Assembly (NCBI RefSeq): GCF_052324685.1 | Contig: NC_135219.1 | Span: 23,172,316-23,236,315, forward strand | Source: Brachyhypopomus gauderio | Taxonomy: Eukaryota > Chordata > Actinopteri > Gymnotiformes > Hypopomidae | Length of the DNA stretch: 64,000 nucleotides | Direction: 5' to 3' | Part shown: positions 56,501 through 64,000 of the stretch, piece by piece | Layout of the letters: every line of letters starts with the position of its first letter | Position numbering within the stretch: position 1 is the first letter of the stretch | The notes under the pieces: generated by a model | Seen by the model: the letters and a program-made list of their open reading frames with translations, nothing else | Databases searched by the model: none | Told to the model about the DNA's origin: nothing | Translations under genes and position numbers: made by a program

Positions 56501-56645
56501 TGATTTAGTTATCTGTGCCCATGATGATATCTTTATGCAGCGAGTTTACAGAGATAGCAGTGTATTAGAAGAGGTGAAAAGGAGGTGTGACATGTTTTTC
56601 TTTAACACTTACATGCCAAAATACCTCTCTATGCCCAAGCAATAG
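53513..56645 (+). pseudogene. YqaJ-nuclease/SWIM transposon gene, copy 3 (inverted)
   Basis: Exons: 53513-53670, 53808-53899, 54688-54883, 54960-55036, then 56,025-56645 for the nuclease part (SPDGL, LVEIKCP, YYWQIQFQLL, ending LSMPKQ). Lesions private to this copy: one extra T in the gaaatttt run near 53,560, one extra base near 54,823 after the SWIM finger, loss of four residues (SLAE of the others) near 56,153, and replacement of the exon 5 acceptor and its first ~330 bases by unrelated repeat DNA. The nuclease reading frame itself is the most complete of the three copies. Confidence 0.75.
55164..56024. mobile_element. Composite repeat insertion within the YqaJ gene
   Basis: After tagtgttgtc a segment with gatatatcgatacgtatcgatac follows, then a long imperfect palindrome (about 55,267-55,396; arms include gcaaacatgactttgttcat), then a stretch rich in aacgtc words, then sequence also found at 59,690-59,960 (agttaaatatttatacat, gcccaatc..aacgtcttcacg). 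It replaces part of exon 5, so the event was an insertion with deletion or a later internal loss. Superfamily unknown. Confidence 0.55.
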
Positions 56646-56872
56646 AAAATCATAATGAAGACATGAACAATTAAAACAATTTCAATTTATTCTGTCAATT
56701 GTATTACTATTGTATTCGTTTCATTTTTTACAAATACAGTAAAAGTTAAGAAATACATAATGTATTGTGTTGTCAATTTTACATATAAAAGTGAAAGCAT
56801 TTTATACAATTAATCATATTGCACTGTACCTTAACATTGCAGCCAATATTTACAGACTAGCATGACCTAAAA

Positions 56873-57128
56873 CAGGGGTCGGCAACCTTTTTGACTCGGA
56901 GCCACAAAAGCAAAAATAATTGGAAATTTATTTCAGTGACGATGACATGTCACTCAAGCGAACCAAAACTAAATACCGGACATTTGTGAAATTCCACCCG
57001 AACATTTTTTTAAGTCTCAAAAATAATATACGGTAATTAAATACTCATTAATTCTCTTCAAAAGCTGAGCCGCATCAGAGGGATAAAGAGCTGCATGCGG
57101 CTCCGGAGCCGCGGGTTGCCGACCCCTG
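56873..57128. mobile_element. Short hAT-like element (256 bp) between the convergent genes
   Basis: Ends CAGGGGTCGGCAACC and GGTTGCCGACCCCTG are perfect inverted repeats. Near-identical 8-bp flanks acctaaaa (56,865-56,872) and accttaaa (57,129-57,136) surround it. It has no coding capacity. Confidence 0.85.
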
Positions 57129-57221
57129 ACCTTAAAGGGATCATTTTAAGGTTAGAGAAAAAAATAAATAAATAAATCGCCGTAATTCACATTACATCAT
57201 CTGTCTAATTCTGGATTGAGA

Positions 57222-58948
57222 TTAGCCATTGTTTGCCCAGGCTTTTACCAAGGGGCCATTTTGATAATTCACCAAAAGACAGGCAACAGTAAAAATTTGG
57301 TTTATGCTCCCTGTGATTGAAAGGGGGATCACTGTGCTGAATATTTTATGTTCTTTGACTCTGCGAATCACACGCTCAACATGGACTCTCAGTCTTGCAA
57401 TGGACTGTGACGTTCTGATCTCTGACCTAGACAGTTGAGCTCTCTTTGACAGAAACGTGGGTATGTGGACTTTGCATGGAACGCAGTCTTCAACAAGGAA
57501 ACCCTTGTCCACCATGATGGCCATAGATGGGTCAAGGAGGGCCACAATGCCAGACTGCTTTAAGATCTCTTTATCACTGATAGCACCTTGATAAAGAGAA
57601 GACACAAAGGTCACTGCGCCATGAGGGGCTATCCCAAGCAACCATTTGAATGTACAGTGTGATTTATAAGTGGAAAACACTTCACTCTGAAGGAGAAGGG
57701 AATTTGGAGTTTGACATCTCAGTTCTGTGGAATCTAAAATTATTTGAGTGTCAGCGTAGTCCTGAAACACATCTGGGAGGTGAGTTTTCACAGTGTCCAC
57801 ATCTAACCAAACATAAACAGCTCCCAATACAGTATAAAGGAAGTTGGCCCAGGTGTTAATACGACTAACAGTTGACCGATGGATTCTAAATCTATGGGCC
57901 AAATCCTTTTGCATCAGTCCCAATGACGGGTAGTACATGAAGAGAAAAATCTCATCAATTGCTTGAAGAACCTGGGGAAAAAATACATTATCCTATTGTC
58001 ATATTACATTATGACTATCAAAACTTCTTTTGATGTAAAGATTAATTTGAAAATGATGACATAACATGCTTTGTATGGACAACAGGAAAACATTTACCGT
58101 TGTACTGGCAGAGTGAGGGACCTGATCAGTCTTCTCAACAGTCCGTGCGCTTGTAACCCGTATGATGATGTGGGTGGCTGGCTCTATTTGCTTCCAAAAG
58201 CCCATCAGGTGGGCATGGTTTGCAAATCTGTGGAATATAAAAGTTATATATAAAGTTATATAATCGCTATTTCATTCACAATGTATTTCAGACACCAGAG
58301 AAGGCCCATCCGTATACTGTGTCCTGCCATATTTTGTATTTACCTGGTAAAGAATCGTATGTCGTCATCAGAGGCAGAAAACCGCTCCAAACAGAACTTG
58401 CTGCGGACAGTTAAGTCTTCGATTTGTTTTCGGAGCCTTGATATCTCCTCGCGTAGCTCTTCATTTTCATTGAGGGAGAGATCAAGCGCAGCAGGCTCAT
58501 TACTGACGCAGTAGTCATGTTCATGACACGGTAAGGGGTCATCATCATCATGGTCAGTCTGCATCTCTGTTAGATCAGTGTTGGGTGGACGCTCTGTTCT
58601 TTCCCATACTCCAGATCATGGAGTTGGAATAGTATAGTTATTCCATTGAAATAGCACAGGAAAAGCTCCAGGTCGCAGTCGTCGTCGTCCAGCAGGAGTG
58701 GGAGGTTCGAGCAGATCAGCAGCGATAAAATGTCGCAAACACACTCGGGAAGTACTCGTGACGATAAAATGATCTCTCCTGATCTTAACCACCCATTGTT
58801 TCTGCAGTTCTGAGTCCTTTGGAAAGGTGTGGAAGCTCAGGTAGGAATTACACCTTGTCGATGCTGTGCAGAATGGCACACAGCAGTGGTGGTTGGACCT
58901 GCTGTCTGTACGTTGTTGAAACGATACTTTTTTTTGTTTACCCGTCAT
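57222..58948 (-). pseudogene. THAP-domain DDE transposase, one nonsense codon
   Basis: Three minus-strand exons: 58948-58344, 58227-58098 and 57971-57222, phases 2 and 0, together 494 codons. Exon 1 encodes a THAP zinc finger (CVPFC, LSFHTFP, WVVKIRR, VCLRHF; C2CH), then an acidic linker and a coiled coil (NENEELREEISRLRKQIEDL). Exon 3 encodes a helix-turn-helix (LMQKDLAHRFRIHRSTVSRI) and a DDE_Tnp_4-like catalytic domain with D in IILDSTE, D in IMVDKGF and E in HVERVIRRVK. Only TGA at 58,618-58,616, between the THAP and coiled coil, interrupts it. A CGA to TGA change would explain it. It would catalyse cut-and-paste transposition of its own element. Confidence 0.78.
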
Positions 58949-59030
58949 GTTTAGGACACATAAACGGACAGGAGATGAAGCAAACATCATCATCAAGGTT
59001 GGCAAGCTATCAAAACATACCAACTCAAAG

Positions 59031-59484
59031 GGTTAACATGATATCAGGCTCATGGGACAAAAATGATGGGAAACAAACACAAGTTGTAATATCCACAACA
59101 TTAACATTTTCTTAATCCAAAATCGGCGCTCTGAACCAAACCTCGTCTTTATCAAGTCTAAACTAAACTTATAAAGGAGCAGCAGCAATAACTAAGCATT
59201 ATATACCAGCCAAAGATAGAAGCTGTAGGTGGTTAGCGCCTAAGGCCAAGAAGCTACAGGGGCTAGCTAAGCAAACTAAAAGGCACAGGTGGTTAGAGAG
59301 CAAAGCTAAAGGTTGCACTCCAGTTATGTAGCTTAACTAAATCCCCAACCCATAAAACTCCGTATACAAGTGAAACATACCTGCTTTAACCCCGTCAAAA
59401 CTACTAATGGCTCAGTTCTGCTCCCACAATAGTACTGCACCAGGAGGCGCCTCGTCTGGGCCTCTCCCTCGATATAAGAGCAGG
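59031..59484. other. Unassigned flank of the ISL2EU-like element
   Basis: Upstream of the transposase gene. Contains gctagctaa and gtggttag words repeated loosely (59,225-59,340), possibly the element's 5' untranslated and terminal region. No exon or clean terminal repeat found. Confidence 0.3.
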
Positions 59485-60403
59485 CAGGCCCGTTGACAGT
59501 CTTGCTGGGGCCCGGGACAGGAAAGATTCATGTGACCCCCCCCCCCCAGCGCCAGCGGCACGAGGGTTCGCGCGAAAATGACGTAATCGCAGTGGCTCCG
59601 CCCATGCGCGAGGGCCTCGCGCGCTGTCGGTTCGCAAGGTCGTGCACCTCTCGAATTTTGTAACTTCGCGCGTGCCGCGCTTCAGCGCAATGAACAAAGT
59701 CATGTTTGTAGGGTTCATACACCTTTATAAGGTGGAATTAAAGCACGTGTACGTCACTTTAAAGGTCCATTTCAATATTTTCCAGCACGTTAAACTTCAT
59801 TAAGTTAAATATTTATACATATACTCGAAATGATTCGAAATAATTCGCTTTTTATCACATTATTTAATGGTTGTTTATTTTCAAAACGCCCAATCTTAAC
59901 GTCTTCACGAGAACTGTTCAGTCAGACAGCTATTTGTTGTGAAACGAAGTAGTTACAATTTCAAGCATTTTCAAGTACTTTACCCTAAATTCCAGCACTT
60001 TTCAAACCTGGAACACAATGCAACTTTAAAATTCGTCAGGTAAATGTTTTTCCTTTCTTTTCTGCGCTCCAGATTTCTGTATTTACTTTAACTATCCACC
60101 ACTGTATTTCCCGCTGTTGGGCGGATACCGGCCGGCTACAGTCGGTGCTGGATCAAACCATTTTCCAGTGGGAGGCGGGGGTGTATGCACTTAATGGAAA
60201 ATATGCAGATAGGTAAAAAACATATATATTTGAGCCATTGAGCTTATTATGAGTACATAACTTTATATTAATGAAAGATTTCAAGATTATTTAAAAATTA
60301 TAGACTTTAAATAAAAAATAAATTGCTGGGCTCTTTGATGGGCCCCCCTGGCCCTAGGGCCCGGGACAACAGACCCGGTTGTCCCCCCCTGTCGACGGGC
60401 CTG
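59485..60403. mobile_element. hAT-like element (919 bp) with 8-bp TSD and nested repeat
   Basis: Ends CAGGCCCGTTGACAG and CTGTCGACGGGCCTG are inverted with one mismatch, flanked by a perfect 8-bp duplication AGAGCAGG (59,477-59,484 and 60,404-60,411). Subterminal ggggcccgggaca is also inverted. The interior 59,630-60,020 is the repeat family also present at 55,260-56,010, apparently nested. No transposase. Confidence 0.85.
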
Positions 60404-60699
60404 AGAGCAGGACTAAACACTTAGTACTGGACACTAGTCTCACATTTAAAAGCAGAATACATGAGTAAAAATGCACCGTACCTTACAACAGCGAACACTC
60501 CGTAAAGTCGAGCTCACGCTCCAACCCTGTCGTCCCGTTGTGCTGCTTAGCTTAGCCACGCTATTGCTGCAAGGACCCCATGGTGCCCTTATCACATGCC
60601 TGATTACAGGCACACTGCAGCCTGTAACTACTCACTCCTCCCATACCAACAAATCTGTGGAGGGAGCTAAAGATCAGGGTGATGGCAAGGAGACCCTCC

Positions 60700-60910
60700 A
60701 ACCTCCAAAGAGTTGGAGCTCATCACTAAAGATGAATGGACAAAAATACCAGTGGAGACATGCAAAAAGCTGGTCAGCAATTACAGGAAGCGTTTGATTG
60801 CTGTAAATAAAGGCTTTTCTATTAATTATTGAGAAGGGTCTGAATAATTTTGGACATGCTACTTTTTGTGCAAATGTGAATAAAAGCTGAGAATTTTTTT
60901 TCCCCACAAT
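60700..60910 (+). pseudogene. Tc1/mariner transposase C-terminal relic
   Basis: A frame reads ELELITKDEWTKIPVETC, KKLVSNYRKRLIAV, NKGFSINY and stops at TGA 60,830-60,832, which is the usual end of a Tc1-like transposase. It is followed by gaataattttggacatgc, a typical Tc1-type subterminal phrase. The catalytic DDE part is absent. Confidence 0.65.
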
Positions 60911-61017
60911 GATGCCTCTTGTACATCATCGTATTATCTCCTGGGAGATTTCCAGTCAAAAATATAATTTCTGGTTAAATAAAAGTAAATTTAAGTCAAA
61001 ATTTGACAGGGGTATGA

Positions 61018-61021
<4 letters not shown>

Positions 61022-61107
<86 letters not shown>

Positions 61108-61130
61108 GCGCGCGCGCACACACACACATC
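61022..61130. repeat. Compound microsatellite (TA)n-(CA)n-(CG)n-(CA)n
   Basis: About 50 bases of alternating TA, then about 35 of CA, then cgcgcgcgcg and more CA. The alternating purine-pyrimidine run is uninterrupted for about 100 bases. Confidence 0.95.
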
Positions 61131-61344
61131 ATGAAAGCACGTATTTGTAATGCACTTAGATGTATTTATGATACATATGTGAAACAAAAGTTAATATCAT
61201 ACTTTGCTAAAAGGTAAAAACATGTTTTTACTTTTTGTTCTTTCTGCATGTTTAGGGGTTAGTGATGTATTCTGTATTACAATACAATGTGGTATACTAA
61301 TTCAAATGTTTTATGGAAGTTGTTTTAAGTTTCTTATATTTTAG

Positions 61345-62450
61345 CCTGTAGCAACAAGGAACACAAAAAATTCCAAGTCCAGCATTATGTCTGCACATAC
61401 CGCTTCAGTCAGGATCACTTGGAACTTTTGTTCCATTCTGTCAGGGCATCAGGTAGAAATTTCACATTATAATTAGTCTTTTCAGTCCGTGAGCCAGAGC
61501 GGATATTGGTACCATCTGGGTGGGCATTCTAGTAGAGAATATACATCACTTGTTTACAATATTATAGACCTCTTCAGACACCTATGCATTTGTTTTTATA
61601 GCCTACCTGTGGAAGAAACATGGTTATACAGTTATTACCATACTTACATTTCATAGCCTGTGAGGAAACATGGTTATACATTTTCCATACTTACCCTCAG
61701 AAGATGTGTCTTTGATGACTATGAGTGTCCTCATTAAATATCTCTGTCATCTAAGTGTGCAAATGTTTTAGATTTTTTTAGGAGGCTGGAATAACAGTCC
61801 CACTGCAGGGCAGTTCCAGGGCATTTTCCATCATCTGATGGTGCACTGTGGTGTCTCACCAAGTACGTCGGGCAACGTGGCAGCACAAGATGAGACTGTA
61901 TCACTATCGGCTGCAGACATGCACTCTGCTTTAATGGTAGAAGAAGAGCTCCCGTCCCCATCTGCAAACATTTCTGCAGTCATATGTGACCACAGTTACC
62001 TGCCCACCTGCTTTGGTGGTCTTGTGGACAATGCCCTGGTCTACATTTCAGGGTTTGTTGTCTGAAAAATTCTGAAAAAACTGTCCTGTGAGGTGTGCCG
62101 TGCAAGCTTTGTCAAAGCTGCTGTACCCTCATCCTTTGACCAGAGCTACCACCTGCCTCAACTTAAAAACAATGGTGGTCTGATGATCCCCTCAGATGGA
62201 ACAGTGAAGGTGGTCAGAGCAGCAGAGCGTGTGATACGCCAAAAATCAACAGGTGTCAGTGTGTCCTTTGTCAACCAGTTCGTTCGGGCTGAGATTGGTT
62301 CTGAAGATGTGTTTTTACTCGGGGAGCACATTGCAGAAACATGTTCCTGTCATTTGTTGTCTCTGTATTTCACAATTTAAGGCTGCACCACATCGCAAAA
62401 TTAACTACCCTGGAGATAATGAGTGCCAGCACATGCAAGAAATTGTGCAA
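61345..62450 (+). pseudogene. P-element/THAP9-like transposase relic
   Basis: Exon 61345-61452 (TYRFSQDHLELLFHSVRASG) joins in phase to an exon from 61,782 that begins GGWNNSPTAGQFQGIF, the hallmark junction of P-element/THAP9 transposases, where one catalytic acidic residue lies in QDHLEL. The frame then runs through FGGLVDNALVYISGF to an in-frame TGA at 62,063-62,065, continues open to TAA 62,378-62,380, and RLHHIAKLT resumes one frame over. No THAP domain or N-terminal catalytic part is in the window upstream. Confidence 0.65.
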
Positions 62451-62702
62451 AAACAGTTATTTTTTCAAATAATGTATGATGAATGGAATGTTCTTGGGGA
62501 GGGGCTTATAGAATATAATGGGGTGTAACTAGGCAGAGGGGGGACGAGCCTGGGAGAGCAGGCTCGTAATGTATGTGATGACGGGATCTATGTGACTTTG
62601 CAGTCACCGATCTTTAAACTCTGATTAAGAGGACTCAATTTAAGACTGTTTTATTTCTTTCCATGAACGCGCGTTGTAAATATGTATATAGCTGTAGGTG
62701 TC

Positions 62703-63075
62703 TCAAATAAATGTGCAAAGGAAAATTGCACAGTAGGGGGCGAGAACGAGTCCAGAGATAGTTTGTGAGGTAGAAATCAGCTCAGCTGTTCCAGAGTCTG
62801 ATGCACAGTCTATCAGAGCTACAATCCCGGCAGCAGACTCATCTGGATTCTCCATGAAATCAAACATTTTGTTGGTGATCCCACATTCTGGACTGAAATA
62901 TTGAACAGCGAGGGGAAACATCTTCCTGTTGCTTTTATTTGATGCATCTGTGTGTAATGAGAATGGTCAGGATTTATCTGATGTTAGGGCCTTCACAACG
63001 TCACTCACTGCCTTTGGAGCAAGGACATCTTTAACCACTGCCTCTGCCTTTGTTCTCCCTAAATTTTGAATCTGA
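62703..63075 (-). pseudogene. hAT-type transposase-like fragment
   Basis: Minus-strand translation reads KAEAVVKDVLAPKAVSDVV, ALTSDKS, a stop, then PFSLHTDASNKSNRKMFPL, AVQYFSPECGITNKMFDF and ENPDESAAGIVAL. The TDASNK motif with the following YF and DF patterns is the catalytic-domain start of a large class of vertebrate hAT-like proteins. A stop at about 62,985 and short length show decay. Confidence 0.55.
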
Positions 63076-63512
63076 AAGAATATTTTGAAAGAATATTTTG
63101 ATGCAGTTTATGTGCACAGTCAGCACTGTTGTAACTGAGGTTGTGACTGTGTGGTGCTGCGGTAACCTGGAGAGAATGAGTGAGATGACAAATTCTTAAT
63201 TAAATTGAATCAGACCATTCAAACAGTTAAACAGAGGTTTAGATTTAATCTATTGACATGATTTGTTCTTTCAATAGTAGTTTCAATAGGAAACTGAATC
63301 AGTAATAACAATGTTCTGTACCATATCATTGTCAATATTTTACAAACCTTTCAATTTGCCTTAAATTCATCTTAATTTACCTTAAATGATGCTATTCAGT
63401 CATCAATGTGCCTCTTCCCACTCACATTTGCATCTCTACATAAGCTTTCGTTTCTGGGGACGTGGTGGAGTGTGGAGCAGAAGACATTTTTTTGTGGGAC
63501 GGGTGTGTGGCG
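63076..63512. other. Unassigned AT-rich stretch
   Basis: No exon or repeat end recognised between the hAT fragment and the X-box region. GC content rises from about 63,450. Confidence 0.3.
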
Positions 63513-63533
63513 TGACGTCTGTTGCTAGGAAAC
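63513..63533 (+). promoter_or_regulatory. CRE-like site plus RFX X-box
   Basis: TGACGTCT (63,513-63,520) is directly followed by GTTGCTAGGAAAC (63,521-63,533), which fits the X-box consensus RYYRYY-N-RRNRAC at every position. The surroundings are locally GC-rich (63,480-63,600). X-boxes bound by RFX factors mark promoters of ciliary genes. No confident downstream exon lies within the window. Confidence 0.5.
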
Positions 63534-64000
63534 GGTGATGGCAGCGCCAGCAGGTCCGTAGCAGGCCGGGGGTCCTAAGAGGATCCACCACCATTTTGCT
63601 GGCCTTAGTATTTCCTGTTTTTTTATTTCATGCTGAATTGTTACATTTATTGGTGATGTGTGTGTGACAGAGATGAGTATTGGACACTTGAAAATACTCC
63701 TCTGGGCCGACGCCGGTCACCATGCCAATGACAACAATTTACACAGAAGAACAATTTAGACCTGTAAGGGATAATGTCCATTTTGGTGTAGGCATATCCG
63801 GTTAGGCAGGAGGTGGCTGGCCCAGGATGGATCTCTGGAAAAGGCTTGTCTCTCCTCATCTGTGTTCCTCGAGAAAATAAAACAGGGAAAATTAGCTCTG
63901 TATAAGGACATACACAGGACAGATGAGATTATAAACATTTCTGGAGTGTGGCAGCAACTCCGGCATTAAATCAGGTATTCATCAGTGGCCCTGTGCCTGC
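63534..64000. other. Window end, possible first exons of an unidentified gene
   Basis: ATGGCAGCGCCAGCAGGTCC at 63,538 ends at a stop after seven codons. A plus-strand segment after tgtgacag at 63,670 reads DEYWTLENTPLGRRRSPCQ and then stops. Neither is enough to name a gene. Confidence 0.25.

Larger units (their letters stand above)
53440..59030. mobile_element. ISL2EU-like two-gene DNA transposon
   Basis: Two convergent genes define the element: a YqaJ/SWIM protein on plus (53,513-56,645) and a THAP-DDE transposase on minus (58,948-57,222). Pairing a DDE transposase with a YqaJ nuclease is, to my knowledge, characteristic of ISL2EU transposons of animals. The left boundary is taken where similarity to the inverted copies at 2,270 and 30,140 begins. 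The right boundary is only the start of the transposase gene, since I found no terminal repeats. Internal damage: a repeat inserted into the YqaJ gene at 55,164-56,024, a hAT at 56,873-57,128, and one nonsense codon in the transposase. Confidence 0.65.

Noticed and set aside
60909-61217. Plus-strand 102-codon frame with YIYIYI and THTHTH runs
   Set aside because: Translation of the TA/CA microsatellite.

Overview
The window looks like teleost fish genomic DNA. Coding exons are short and bounded by GT/AG splice sites. Introns are AT-rich and full of fish-type DNA transposons (hAT-like elements with 8-bp target duplications, piggyBac, a P-element/THAP9 relic, a Tc1 relic, and a THAP-DDE plus SWIM/YqaJ element of the ISL2EU kind), and there are LINE tails and long microsatellites. 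No bacterial gene organisation, CRISPR array, tRNA or rRNA was seen.

The dominant structure is a direct tandem duplication of about 26 kb. Copy 1 runs from the window edge to about 24,330 and copy 2 from at least 27,873 to about 50,300; the offset drifts from 27,872 to about 25,970 because each copy has its own insertions and deletions. Each copy holds, in order, the 5' half of a YqaJ/SWIM transposon gene (minus strand), a short divergent interval, a multi-exon gene for a TOGARAM-type TOG-array protein (plus strand, 2,782-19,249 and 30,655-45,256), and an open piggyBac transposase (minus strand, 21,641-23,215 and 47,612-49,204).

Inside each TOGARAM-like gene two older duplications are nested. 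A block of six or seven exons coding one TOG domain is repeated in tandem (cassettes a and b, both phase 1 to phase 1). Near the 5' end a partial local duplication produced exon 3, which is a fusion of the front of exon 6 and the back of exon 7. All exons up to cassette b splice in frame, giving about 973 codons. After that both copies share a frameshift and stop in exon 14b, a second frameshift in exon 18 and the apparent loss of a C-terminal TOG exon; copy 1 also has a nonsense codon in the last exon. The 3' third was therefore damaged before the 26-kb duplication, while the 5' two thirds stayed open.

Right of the duplication, 50,300-53,440 is mostly unassigned. Then 53,440-59,030 is a nearly complete two-gene transposon: a YqaJ/SWIM gene on plus converges on a THAP-DDE transposase gene on minus (494 codons with one TGA). 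Its YqaJ half is an inverted copy of the sequence at the left end of each 26-kb unit. The rest is transposon relics (hAT 59,485-60,403, Tc1, P-element/THAP9, hAT), a long TA/CA/CG microsatellite, and at 63,513-63,533 a CRE-like site next to a consensus RFX X-box, which may mark the promoter of a gene beyond the window.

Exon boundaries were placed by eye from splice sites, phase continuity and comparison of the two copies. Family names come from motif recognition and were not tested by search.
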